Source of the DNA: Leptospira selangorensis
GTDB taxonomy: Bacteria > Spirochaetota > Leptospiria > Leptospirales > Leptospiraceae
Length of the DNA stretch: 64,000 nucleotides
Assembly (NCBI RefSeq): GCF_004769405.1
Contig: NZ_RQES01000018.1
Coordinates: forward strand, 496,001-560,000
Direction of reading: 5' to 3'
Shown: in pieces, positions 1 to 8,303 of the stretch
Layout: every line of letters begins with the position of its first letter
Numbering within the stretch: the first letter of the stretch is position 1
Program-made: the position numbers and the translations under genes
The notes under the pieces: generated by a model
The model's input: the letters and a program-made list of their open reading frames with translations, nothing else
What the model was told of the DNA's origin: nothing
Database searches by the model: none

Positions 1-50
1 AGGTAGAGTCGATAGAAGCTGAGAAGGAAAAGAAGAAAAAGAAGAAATAG
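1..50 (+). CDS. 3' end of an unidentified gene (partial)
   Basis: The frame starting at base 3 is open from the window edge to a TAG at 48-50. The last 15 codons read VESIEAEKEKKKKKK, a charged lysine-rich tail. The body lies outside the window, so no function can be given. Such basic tails are common at the C-termini of proteins in this window (SecA and both CzcA copies also end in lysine/arginine runs). Confidence 0.5.
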   Translation, partial: VESIEAEKEKKKKKK

Positions 51-103
51 ACCCGTCCAATTTGTTATAAAGAGTGGGAAAAAAATAGGAGAAAATCTAA
101 CTC

Positions 104-418
104 ATGGCATTGACCGAAATAAACGATTCAACTTTCAGTTCCGAGATCAATAAGGGCATGGTTCTAGTAGATTGCTGGGCTGAATGGTGTGGTCCTTGTA
201 GAATGGTTTCCCCGGTTCTGGAAGAGCTTTCGTCCGAGATGAATGATATCTTAAAAATTAAAAAATTAAACGTAGACGACAACCAGGACACGGCGCAAAA
301 ATTAAATATCCAATCCTTGCCGACCCTTCTACTTTTCAAAGACGGACAATTGGTGGATAAGATCATAGGAGCTCTTCCTAAGGCGCAAATCAAAAGTTTC
401 ATCGAAAGACATAAATAA
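104..418 (+). CDS. trxA: Thioredoxin
   Basis: This 104-residue protein is a cytoplasmic thiol-disulfide reductant. The active-site motif WCGPC sits at about residues 28-32 (AEWCGPCRM), and the conserved cis-proline is in the SLPTLLLF segment at about residue 72. Length and order match classical thioredoxins, without a signal peptide. An AGGAG ribosome site lies about 12 bases before the ATG, slightly distant. Its reductase partner TrxB is also in the window (60290-61237) but not linked. The next gene follows after 32 bases, so the two may be co-transcribed. Confidence 0.95.
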   Translation: MALTEINDSTFSSEINKGMVLVDCWAEWCGPCRMVSPVLEELSSEMNDILKIKKLNVDDNQDTAQKLNIQSLPTLLLFKDGQLVDKIIGALPKAQIKSFIERHK

Positions 419-450
419 AAAATTCGATCTCGACTGCGGCGGAATTTTCC

Positions 451-2601
451 ATGCTAAAAGAACAAACCAGGGGATACATAGAGCTTCCTAGAGGGGGCTA
501 TTTAGTCGAAACAAGTGAGGGCTTCTTTCAGATCGGTTCTCCTCCCGAGACCATCAAAGACACGATGGCCGAAAAGAAGACTCCCCTGGTATTTATACTT
601 CCTAACAAATTTTTCCACGTAGAAAAGGGGATCAGTACCGCAGAGCTTGAATTCCCGATTTACTTTAACTTCTTCTTAAGACAAAAAAAGACCACGATCA
701 TTTGTACTGCCGAGCAAAAAGATCAGCTTATCACAGTACTTAAAGAATCCTTAATGGGTCCTGAAGAGATCAATTTAGAATCCGAATACTTGGATGGCGC
801 GGAATCTTTCGGCTTTCCTGATATGAAAGCTGAGATGGCTTACTTCAGAGGATATAAGGGACTCGACGATGTAGTGGATTTCCAAGTATTCGATAAAGAT
901 AATATGGTCAACCTAGGAAAGGTTTTGATACGTAAACTTCCTTCAGGTGATTTTAGGATTACTGATGGAACCAAAGAGACCGAGATCCCTGGCGAAGTTG
1001 GATTTAATATTAAATACGAGATCGGTCATAGACTAAAGGAACCTTTTCAAGCTCCTTTACTTGGGATTACCTGTCTTGGACCTTCTCATGGGTTCGATCC
1101 TGAGGATAACACTTCCGGTTTTATTATCTGGTTGAACCACCAAGGCATCATGGTGGATCCACCTGTGAACTCCACTGAGTGGCTCAGGATGTCTAACGTA
1201 AATCCTAAACTGATTAACCATGTTATTCTTACTCACTGTCATGCGGATCATGACGCAGGTACATTCCAGAAAATTATGGAAGAAACCAAGATCACTATTC
1301 ATGCAACTGCAACAGTGATGGAAAGTTTTATCCGCAAGTATTCGGCTCTTACTAAGATCCCTCGTAAAGAATTACTAGAACTTTTTAATTTCCAACAAAT
1401 CATCATAGGAAGACCTGCGATGATCAATGGTGGAGAATTCAATTTTCATTATGCATTACATTCTATTCCTTCCGTAGGATTCGAGTTCTTCTTCCAAGAT
1501 CAATCTTTTGTATACACTTCCGATCATTTGAATGAGCCGGAAGTGCATGATAAGATGTATGAGAAAGGGGTTCTTCCTGAATCTCGTTGGAAATTTTTGA
1601 AAGAATTTCCTTGGGACAGAAGGATTATCTATCATGAGGCAGGAATTCCTCCTCTTCATACTAGAGTTAGCTATTTAGCAAGTTTACCTCCTGAGATCCA
1701 GGAAAAGATCACAGTATATCATATCGCAAGAACGGATATGCCTCCGGATACCAAACTAAAACTGGCTCGTTTTGGAATAGAGAACACTGTTTACCCGGAG
1801 ATTACTCCGCCGAAACATATGGAGGCTTATAACCTTCTAGATATCTTAAGCCAAATCGATATTTTTAGCGGTTTCCCAATAGAGAAGGCGAAGGAATTCC
1901 TACTAATCGTCCGCGAAGAAAAATATAAACGTGGCGATCAGATCATTAAGAAGGGAACTCCTGGTGATAAATTTTATATCATTGCTTCCGGGAACGTAAA
2001 ATTCGAAGGACTTCTTGGAGATTCGGATATAGCGCCGATTAAACGATACGGGCAGTATGAATATTTCGGAGAAGCTTCTCTTGTCCTAGACCTTCCTAGA
2101 GCTGCGGATGTTTTCGCAGAAACAGATGTAGTAGCCCTTACAATAGAGAAGAATAAATTCTTACAGTTCATTAGAAATACGGATCTAAGACAAAACTTAA
2201 TTCGACTGAACAGCATTCGTGATAGTAACTCTTGGAAAACACTGTTAGATTCACGCCATTTTAAAGGACTTACAAGCCACCAAGTCACTCAATTAGAGAT
2301 GATCATGAGACTTTCTAAGGTGAACAAAGGTTCAGTGCTTATCACGGAAAAAGCGTTTTACCACGAGGCATATATTATTCGTCATGGAAAAGTAAGCGTA
2401 TACCAACACGGCAAAAAATTAGCCGAGTTGACCGACGGAGATTTCGTGGGAGAGATTTACTCTATATCCAAAAAGCTGGTGTCAAATTACACGTTCCAAG
2501 CAGAATCAGAAACGGAATTGTTTTCTATTTCTCAGAACGAACTCATCCAGTACATTAAACGGAATCCCGGCGTTTACATGAGAATGAATACCGTCTACTG
2601 A
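451..2601 (+). CDS. Metallo-beta-lactamase-fold hydrolase fused to two cyclic-nucleotide-binding domains
   Basis: The 716-residue protein has no signal peptide. A specific N-terminal region (about 1-195) precedes a metallo-beta-lactamase fold with the metal-binding motif HCHADHD near residues 261-267 and further histidines (for example YTSDH and IIYHEAG). From about residue 468 there is a cyclic-nucleotide-binding fold (GDQIIKKGTPGDKFYIIASG, then YFGEASLVLDLPRAADV, the phosphate-binding-cassette region). A second, more degenerate copy covers about 605-716 (GSVLITEKAF, GDFVGEIYSISKK). I infer a cytosolic hydrolase gated by cyclic nucleotides. The substrate is unknown. The acyl-CoA dehydrogenase gene starts 14 bases downstream, so they probably share an operon. 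Confidence 0.8.
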   Translation: MLKEQTRGYIELPRGGYLVETSEGFFQIGSPPETIKDTMAEKKTPLVFILPNKFFHVEKGISTAELEFPIYFNFFLRQKKTTIICTAEQKDQLITVLKESLMGPEEINLESEYLDGAESFGFPDMKAEMAYFRGYKGLDDVVDFQVFDKDNMVNLGKVLIRKLPSGDFRITDGTKETEIPGEVGFNIKYEIGHRLKEPFQAPLLGITCLGPSHGFDPEDNTSGFIIWLNHQGIMVDPPVNSTEWLRMSNVNPKLINHVILTHCHADHDAGTFQKIMEETKITIHATATVMESFIRKYSALTKIPRKELLELFNFQQIIIGRPAMINGGEFNFHYALHSIPSVGFEFFFQDQSFVYTSDHLNEPEVHDKMYEKGVLPESRWKFLKEFPWDRRIIYHEAGIPPLHTRVSYLASLPPEIQEKITVYHIARTDMPPDTKLKLARFGIENTVYPEITPPKHMEAYNLLDILSQIDIFSGFPIEKAKEFLLIVREEKYKRGDQIIKKGTPGDKFYIIASGNVKFEGLLGDSDIAPIKRYGQYEYFGEASLVLDLPRAADVFAETDVVALTIEKNKFLQFIRNTDLRQNLIRLNSIRDSNSWKTLLDSRHFKGLTSHQVTQLEMIMRLSKVNKGSVLITEKAFYHEAYIIRHGKVSVYQHGKKLAELTDGDFVGEIYSISKKLVSNYTFQAESETELFSISQNELIQYIKRNPGVYMRMNTVY

Positions 2602-2615
2602 CACGGGGGATATAA

Positions 2616-3746
2616 ATGGAAAGAGTCCTACAATTTACCGAAGAGCATGAAGCTTTTCGTGATATGGCGCGTAAGTTTTTCGAAACTGAAGTAACTCCTC
2701 ATCATCATGAATGGGAAAAAGTCGGAATGGTTCCGAAAGAGCTTTGGAAAAAAGCGGGAGCAAGCGGATTGCTTTGCCCTGATGTTCCGGAGGAATACGG
2801 CGGATCAGGTGCGGACTTTCTATATAACGTTGTTGTAATAGAAGAATCTTCCAGATCCGGAAATAGCGGATTTTTTGTGTCACTTCATAATGACGTAATT
2901 GCACCTTATATCAGTGCTTACGCAAACGAAGAACAAAAGAAAAGATGGTTACCCGGTTGTTGCAGTGGAGACAGCATTTTAGCGGTCGCTATGACGGAAC
3001 CTGGAGCAGGTTCTGATCTAAAAAGCCTGAGAACTTCTGCCGTGGATAAGGGAGACCATTATGTGGTCAACGGTCAAAAAACATTTATTTCCAACGGGCA
3101 GCTTGCAAATTTAGTAATTACTGCCGTGAAACATGAAAACGGCACGATTTCGCTTGTTATGATAGAAGAGGGGATGAAAGGTTTCGAAAGAGGCCGTAAT
3201 CTCGAGAAGATCGGGTTAAAAGCTCAGGACACCTCGGAATTATACTTCAACGACGTAGTAGTTCCTAAAGAGAATGTAATCGGAAAAGACGGACAAGGTT
3301 TCCGTTATTTGATGATGAAACTCGCACAAGAGCGTCTTGTATTAGCGATTGCAGCGGTGGAAGCCACTGCGCTTGTGCAAAGAATGACTCTAAAATATAT
3401 TAAAGAGAGGATGGCTTTCGGGAAAAAGATCGGAAGTTTTCAACACATCAAATTTCAAATGGCGGAGATGGCTACGGAACTGGAAATGTGCCGTACCTTC
3501 GTCGACAAAGTGGTTTCGGAGCATATCGCCGGAAAAAAATTAACTGTAGAGGCTTCTATGGCTAAGTATTATTCCACCGAGATGCAAAAACGTCATACTG
3601 ACCTTTGTCTCCAGTTCTTCGGAGGATACGGTTATATGATGGAATACCCGATCGCAAGAGCGTATTTGGATGCAAGGATCCAAACGATCTACGCTGGGAC
3701 CACCGAAATCATGAAAGAAATTATTGGTGGAAGTTTAGGACTCTGA
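2616..3746 (+). CDS. Acyl-CoA dehydrogenase
   Basis: The 376-residue protein has the standard length and layout of FAD-dependent acyl-CoA dehydrogenases: an alpha-helical N-domain, the flavin-contact motif VAMTEPGAGSDL at about residue 127, a beta domain, and a C-domain with RMAFGKKIGSFQ and LQFFGGYGYM. The YAGTTEIMKEIIG segment near the end carries the glutamate expected to be the catalytic base. It would catalyse the first oxidation of fatty acid beta-oxidation or of branched amino acid breakdown; chain specificity cannot be read. A GGGG ribosome site precedes the ATG. It is 14 bases after the cyclic-nucleotide-binding hydrolase. Confidence 0.92.
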   Translation: MERVLQFTEEHEAFRDMARKFFETEVTPHHHEWEKVGMVPKELWKKAGASGLLCPDVPEEYGGSGADFLYNVVVIEESSRSGNSGFFVSLHNDVIAPYISAYANEEQKKRWLPGCCSGDSILAVAMTEPGAGSDLKSLRTSAVDKGDHYVVNGQKTFISNGQLANLVITAVKHENGTISLVMIEEGMKGFERGRNLEKIGLKAQDTSELYFNDVVVPKENVIGKDGQGFRYLMMKLAQERLVLAIAAVEATALVQRMTLKYIKERMAFGKKIGSFQHIKFQMAEMATELEMCRTFVDKVVSEHIAGKKLTVEASMAKYYSTEMQKRHTDLCLQFFGGYGYMMEYPIARAYLDARIQTIYAGTTEIMKEIIGGSLGL

Positions 3747-3780
3747 AATAATCTCGAAATAGCTATCGTCCAAGGGTAAA

Positions 3781-4995
3781 ATGGATCGAATGGCTCCTTC
3801 AAAGAGTATAGTTAGGCGGTGTGTTCGATATGCCGCCTTCCTTATTTTAGCTTCTTCCTTATATTTCATCCCAGTTTCTTCTGCAGAGGCTCAGGTTTCC
3901 TGTCTTCCTCCTGCATCCGGAAACAATGTCTGTAGTTTAATTCCCGCCTCCACAGTGGCCCAGTTCAACGGTTTGGAAGAAACCATCCGTAAAGAATATC
4001 TGAACGAACTGACCAAGTCTATGGCGGATGCTTCCGTTCTCGCAAATATCAACTCTTCTATGATGGGACCAGGAACAGTGAACCGTTTCCAAGTAGGAGC
4101 AGGCCTCGGAGTTGCGGGAGTCAAAAAAGACGATATCAATATACAATACGGTGATATTTCCATCCCTAAGTTCCCGAATGTAGGAGCTTCGATCAATCCT
4201 GGAGTAATGGTAGGTGTGAATCTAGGCTGGTTACTCGGCCAGGGACCTTCTCACCAACCGACTGACGACGAAAAGGATTCGAACAGGTCTTTCCTGCATA
4301 GGATCAATATCTACGCGCACGGTTTCCAAGGTAATATCTCGAATGGAGATATTAAATCACTCAGTGATTCCACTTCTAAGGACTTATCTATGTCCGGAAA
4401 TATAAACAGTTTCGGAGTGACTGTTCGATTCCAGATCGCCAAAGAAAGATACACCAAGCTAGACTTCTTTGGGTTTACAGGATTGAGTTTAGGGGTCGGC
4501 TTCCACAGAAAATGGGAAGAGATCAATATGAATTATCATCCGAGTGGAACGGATGCCGTTAAAGTTGCATTCGGTCCTGCCACAGGTAGATGGGATGCGG
4601 ATGTTAACTTCGCTTATCAATCTAAGGTACAATCTGTTCCAATCGATATTAGAACCGGAGTTCGACTCTTCTATATCTTAACCTTATTTGCGGGTGCAGG
4701 TATCTCAAATAATACAGGATATACCAAATTGAATTTGGGAGTGAGCGGACCTTTATATTTAGCTCTAGATCCTAATGCTTCCGGTCTTCCTCCTCAGGTA
4801 ATCCAACAGATGAACGGTAATGCGGGTGGAACTCTATCCTTAAGAACTAGTGGATCTGCCGAAGTTAGAACTCAGATGAACTATTTCGTAGGTGGTTTTG
4901 AATTGAACATATTAATGTTCAAGGTATTGGCGGAAGCTATGGCCACAGACGATAAGATCTATTCTGCGAACCTAGGTGTTAAGTTCGCCCTTTAA
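3781..4995 (+). CDS. Exported, probable outer-membrane beta-barrel protein, function unknown
   Basis: The 404-residue protein begins with basic residues and a hydrophobic stretch ending in SSAEAQ at about residue 38, a signal peptidase I type signal. The mature part is rich in alternating hydrophobic/polar strands and glycine (GAGLGVAG, FGFTGLSLGVGFHRKW, GVRLFYILTLFAGAGISNNTGY), ending in SANLGVKFAL, an aromatic/aliphatic terminal strand typical of outer-membrane barrels. I do not recognise a named family. It is 34 bases after the acyl-CoA dehydrogenase and is followed by a clear hairpin terminator. Confidence 0.75.
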   Translation: MDRMAPSKSIVRRCVRYAAFLILASSLYFIPVSSAEAQVSCLPPASGNNVCSLIPASTVAQFNGLEETIRKEYLNELTKSMADASVLANINSSMMGPGTVNRFQVGAGLGVAGVKKDDINIQYGDISIPKFPNVGASINPGVMVGVNLGWLLGQGPSHQPTDDEKDSNRSFLHRINIYAHGFQGNISNGDIKSLSDSTSKDLSMSGNINSFGVTVRFQIAKERYTKLDFFGFTGLSLGVGFHRKWEEINMNYHPSGTDAVKVAFGPATGRWDADVNFAYQSKVQSVPIDIRTGVRLFYILTLFAGAGISNNTGYTKLNLGVSGPLYLALDPNASGLPPQVIQQMNGNAGGTLSLRTSGSAEVRTQMNYFVGGFELNILMFKVLAEAMATDDKIYSANLGVKFAL

Positions 4996-5007
4996 ATATA
5001 GGGACTA

Positions 5008-5025
5008 AGCCCGGGTGACCGGGCT
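5008..5025 (+). terminator. Hairpin terminator after the exported barrel protein
   Basis: A perfect 7-bp stem (AGCCCGG/CCGGGCT) closes a GTGA loop 12 bases after the stop codon. It is followed by an AT-rich stretch with several T runs, consistent with Rho-independent termination. Confidence 0.7.
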
Positions 5026-5066
5026 GTAAAATTTCTTTTATTTTTATTTTAAGCTTATACAAAAAA

Positions 5067-5081
5067 GGCACGCCTTTTGCA
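5067..5081 (+). promoter_or_regulatory. Sigma-54-type promoter candidate before the ACT-domain gene
   Basis: GGCACG-CCTT-TTGCA matches the sigma-54 consensus (TGGCACG-N4-TTGCA) at all positions except the first T, with the required 10 bases between GG (5067-5068) and GC (5079-5080). Transcription would start near 5092, about 70 bases before the ATG at 5163. Alternative reading: the same bases form a short self-complementary A-rich/T-rich hairpin, so a weak terminator is possible. Confidence 0.5.
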
Positions 5082-5162
5082 GTATTGTTAATAGAATGCA
5101 AAAGTCTGGAATCTATTGGATTTAATGTTCAGGAATTCAGCATTTAGCGTCAAAGGTATCCG

Positions 5163-5771
5163 ATGATCACTACTCCAGGAAAACCTCTACATCTTTCTTG
5201 TATCCCAAGGGGCGAAGCTTATGCCCTAAAAGTTAATATTTCCAAAAACGAGATAGGGATTATTTATAGAGTAACAGCAGTTCTATATGTTCATGGATGG
5301 AATATAGAAGAGGCCATCGCCGAAACCTCCATGGACGGTTATATCCAGGACATCTTTATCGTGAAACGTATAGATGGTGCCCCTATGACGGATGAACATC
5401 TGAATGCTATCCATGCGGATCTTCATGAGTTGTTCTATGGTGGAATGTCCGTGATGAATTATTTGGCAAACCATCCGGAAAAAATGGAAAGTTTAAGAGC
5501 CAAGGTGGAAACCGCTCCTGAAATTTTCCTGTTCAATTCCGAGATCAGCGATTCTACAGTGATGGATCTAAGAATGGAAGATAGACCCGGTATCTTATTC
5601 GAGATCTCCCAGATCTTATTTTTATTCGGAGTAGATATTCTTTCCTTTAAAGCGGTAACAGATTCAGGTCAGGTAAGAGATACATTCCTACTTAGATTGG
5701 AAAATGGATCCAAGCTAAATGAAAATCTACATTTCCACAGACTAAAAGAGGCGTTAAACGCGGTTCTTTAA
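5163..5771 (+). CDS. ACT-domain protein (two ACT-like modules)
   Basis: The 202-residue cytosolic protein has an N-terminal ACT-like module (about 18-100: KVNISKNEIGIIYRVTAVLYVHGWNI) and a C-terminal one (about 138-200: LRMEDRPGILFEISQILFLFGVDILSF). The DRPGILFEIS pattern resembles the ACT domains at the end of GlnD and other amino-acid sensors. No catalytic domain is present, so it is probably a small-molecule sensor or regulator. AAAGG lies 7 bases before the ATG. A sigma-54-like site upstream would fit nitrogen control. It converges with the MFS gene. Confidence 0.8.
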   Translation: MITTPGKPLHLSCIPRGEAYALKVNISKNEIGIIYRVTAVLYVHGWNIEEAIAETSMDGYIQDIFIVKRIDGAPMTDEHLNAIHADLHELFYGGMSVMNYLANHPEKMESLRAKVETAPEIFLFNSEISDSTVMDLRMEDRPGILFEISQILFLFGVDILSFKAVTDSGQVRDTFLLRLENGSKLNENLHFHRLKEALNAVL

Positions 5772-5775
5772 CGCC
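5750..5775. terminator. Hairpin overlapping the stop of the ACT-domain gene
   Basis: A perfect 9-bp inverted repeat (GGCGTTAAA at 5750-5758, TTTAACGCC at 5767-5775) spans the TAA stop. It lies between two convergent genes and could end transcription in either direction. Confidence 0.5.
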
Positions 5776-5802
5776 GTCGTCACGATAAGTGTAACTTCTT
5801 CT

Positions 5803-7122
5803 TTAATTCTTAGAAGCCGGCTGTTTTACGAACAGGAACAAACCTAAAAAAACAAAACTTAAGATACCGGATACCAAGAAGGATATTTGAGGTCCTTTTT
5901 GAGAATATATTACGCTGAATATGATCGGAGAGATCCCTCTTCCGAAAGATCCTAAACTTCTTAATATCCCCAGATTTTTTCCCTGCTCGCTTGGAGAAGA
6001 GAATAAAGATACGATAGAAGATACGGTTGGATTTAAGAATGCACTTCCCATTGCTAAGAAAGTTAAGGCCACGAATAAAAGAAATGTGGATTGTTCTGAA
6101 GCAATCACTGATGCACTTGAAAAATATAAGAAAGAAAATCCGAGTATTAGAAATACGGAGGCGAGAAGTCCCACTTTTTTTTCAGGAACTTTTCCGCTGA
6201 TCCTGCGAATGATTCCACCTTGTACGAATACAATCACCAATCCTATATAAACGAAAGTATATCCTATACTTACAGGTTTATATCCTAAGAATTGATCCAA
6301 ATAAAAATTCAAAGAAAATTCGAATCCTGAGAAGAACAATAAGAAGTATAAATTCAAGAATCCCAAATACATGATCTCTTTGGAACCTAGATCAAAAACT
6401 CCTAAAGCAGGATGTAATCTTCCTTCCGGTTTTTTACGCAGGTTATGCGGAAGAGTTTCTCTGAATCTAAAAAGTATTAAGAGTAAATTTACAAAGGATG
6501 CAGCAGTTGCCATCAGGGCTACCGAAGGGAAGATAGTCATCTTGTCCAAAGGTAAAAAAGGAAGAAGATAAGAAGGATCCGTATGAGCTAAAATTCCACC
6601 GATAGAAGGACCTGCAATAAATCCAAGACCGATCCCGGCTCCGATCATTCCCATTCCTTTCGTTCTATCTTGTTCAGAAGTGGAATCCGCCATCGCAGCA
6701 GTTGCCACAGAAACATTTCCTCCCATAAGACCGGTGATCAGTCTAGAAAGAACGAATAATGAAAAACTTCCGGAGAATAACCAAACTAGGTATCCTAAAA
6801 AACTACCAGTGCAGGTAAAAACTAAAACAGGTCTGCGACCGGTGCTATCCGAAAGTTTTCCCCAGATAGGCGAGAACAAAAATTGAAGTATTGAATATAA
6901 ACTAGCTACGATCCCACCGAAGAGTGCCACGAAAAGTTTCCAGTCGCTTGTTCTTCCATCCAAAATTCGGGAAGTCCAACCGGCCAAAAGATCCAGGACT
7001 GGATCTCCTGCCTGAGCAAGGAAATGATTTAATGTTTCCGGAAAGATAGGGAAGATGAGGGAAAATCCCATCATGTCAATGAAGACTGTAAGTATTAATA
7101 TGAAGGATTGTTTCCTCATCAT
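5803..7122 (-). CDS. MFS transporter (TetA-like drug/metabolite efflux)
   Basis: The 439-residue inner-membrane protein has about 12 hydrophobic segments. It shows the MFS motif between helices 2 and 3 (GKLSDSTGRRPVL at about 91-103) and the drug-antiporter signature in helix 5 (GAGIGLGFIAGPSIGG). N-terminal FIDMMGFSLIFPIFP resembles TetA/proton-dependent drug exporters. Substrate cannot be read. The start is an ATGATG pair at 7122 without a strong ribosome site. Confidence 0.88.
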   Translation of the reverse strand: MMRKQSFILILTVFIDMMGFSLIFPIFPETLNHFLAQAGDPVLDLLAGWTSRILDGRTSDWKLFVALFGGIVASLYSILQFLFSPIWGKLSDSTGRRPVLVFTCTGSFLGYLVWLFSGSFSLFVLSRLITGLMGGNVSVATAAMADSTSEQDRTKGMGMIGAGIGLGFIAGPSIGGILAHTDPSYLLPFLPLDKMTIFPSVALMATAASFVNLLLILFRFRETLPHNLRKKPEGRLHPALGVFDLGSKEIMYLGFLNLYFLLFFSGFEFSLNFYLDQFLGYKPVSIGYTFVYIGLVIVFVQGGIIRRISGKVPEKKVGLLASVFLILGFSFLYFSSASVIASEQSTFLLFVALTFLAMGSAFLNPTVSSIVSLFSSPSEQGKNLGILRSLGSFGRGISPIIFSVIYSQKGPQISFLVSGILSFVFLGLFLFVKQPASKN

Positions 7123-7153
7123 GGGTGGCCTGAATAAGATGAGGCCTAGTATC

Positions 7154-7176
7154 CGGGACCCGGTTTGTTTGTCCCG
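7154..7176. terminator. Hairpin between the phasin-like gene and the MFS gene
   Basis: A 6-bp perfect stem (CGGGAC/GTCCCG) with an 11-base loop lies in the gap between the two minus-strand genes. A T run follows only on the plus side, so its role as a terminator for the minus-strand gene is uncertain. Confidence 0.35.
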
Positions 7177-7216
7177 AATTTTTCTAAGGGATAACTTTTA
7201 TCAATATTTCCGAATT

Positions 7217-7570
7217 TTACTTTTTAGTAAGCTTTTTCAGCTCTTCTAAAGCGGACTTAGCCTTTGTTTTAAATTCTTCCGGAAGAGCTTCGTCAATTTG
7301 TACGGAAATTTTTTCGAAATTCTCTTTTAGCTGACTGATCACGGCCTTAGAACTTTCGTTTGCGTTCAGCAGTTTGTCCTGAGCATCTCCTACTGTTTTC
7401 TGGATCAGATCCCTAAGTCTATTTGCTTGTTCCGATTGATTCTGCGCTCCCTTGTTTTTAAGGTCCTGGTAGGCATGGTCCAGGTCGGTAAGGCTTTGTT
7501 TTAGTTTATCTTCTCCGGATTGAAATAATGCGATTCCGGCGTTTAGGATGTCCATTAGAGATTTTTCCAT
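7217..7570 (-). CDS. Phasin-like small coiled-coil protein
   Basis: The 117-residue protein is almost wholly helical and charged, with heptad-like spacing (SGEDKLKQSLTDLDHAYQDLKNKG, RLRDLIQKTVGDAQDKLLN) and no signal peptide. The pattern agrees with the phasin-related small proteins found across Leptospira, which in other bacteria coat polyhydroxyalkanoate granules. No granule synthesis gene is nearby, so that role is not supported by context. Confidence 0.65.
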   Translation of the reverse strand: MEKSLMDILNAGIALFQSGEDKLKQSLTDLDHAYQDLKNKGAQNQSEQANRLRDLIQKTVGDAQDKLLNANESSKAVISQLKENFEKISVQIDEALPEEFKTKAKSALEELKKLTKK

Positions 7571-7667
7571 GATTGTTGCTCCAAGGGAACCAAGGATACA
7601 AAAGGAAAGGACTTAGGTCCAGTATGTTCGGGGGAAAAATCCGATTTTTTACCGTTTTGAAAAGAAA

Positions 7668-8243
7668 TTAAGAGGGGTTTTCCAGAAGTTTCCGGATCTG
7701 GTCCCTGATCTTTGCCGCGGTCTCATAATCCTCAGCTTTTAGAGCATTGTCTAAAGAATCCTGTAGGATCTCCAACTGAGACTTAGGCAGCTGGGAAATT
7801 TTTTCTTTTCCGATGGTCTCGCCCGGGATCTCGTCGTCTTTCATTACGATCCCTGCTTCTTCGATGACTTTTTTTGCCAGATAGATGGGAGCATTAGCGC
7901 GAAGAGCGAGTGCGATTGAATCACTCGGTCTTGCATCTAGAACGATCAGTTCCTCGTCTTTACGTAGAGTGATCTTTGCGTAAAAAGTATTATCGATGAT
8001 TTCTTCGATTGCGATTTTTACGATCTGCACTCCCAGAGTGGTGAGTAGAATTGTCATCAGATCGTGTGTCATTGGTCTAGGAGGTTTTGTACCTTCTAAA
8101 ACTGAAGTGATGGAATGTGTTTCTAGAGGACCGATAAAAATCGGAACAACCCTCTGATCCGAATCGTCTTTTGCCTTCAAAAATACGGCAAAGCCCACAT
8201 TCGTGAGAGAGATATTATATATGGTCGCTTCCAAAAGATCCAT
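7668..8243 (-). CDS. Bifunctional nuclease (DUF151) family protein with C-terminal UVR motif
   Basis: Residues 1-130 of 191 match the DUF151/BFN fold, with the signatures GFAVFLKAKDDSDQRVVPIFIGPLE, RPMTHDLM and LDARPSDSIALALR. Residues 155-190 (LDNALKAEDYETAAKIRDQIRKL) match the UvrB/UvrC interaction motif. The family has reported DNase and RNase activity in some organisms. The UVR tail suggests contact with UvrB/UvrC-type or Clp-type partners, which is inference. A 60-base gap separates it from the downstream hydrolase gene. Confidence 0.85.
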   Translation of the reverse strand: MDLLEATIYNISLTNVGFAVFLKAKDDSDQRVVPIFIGPLETHSITSVLEGTKPPRPMTHDLMTILLTTLGVQIVKIAIEEIIDNTFYAKITLRKDEELIVLDARPSDSIALALRANAPIYLAKKVIEEAGIVMKDDEIPGETIGKEKISQLPKSQLEILQDSLDNALKAEDYETAAKIRDQIRKLLENPS

Positions 8244-8303
8244 TTCCTAGTATTTGAACCTATCTTTCGTTTCCCGAAATGTCAAGCGTTCTAAACCTGG
8301 GGA

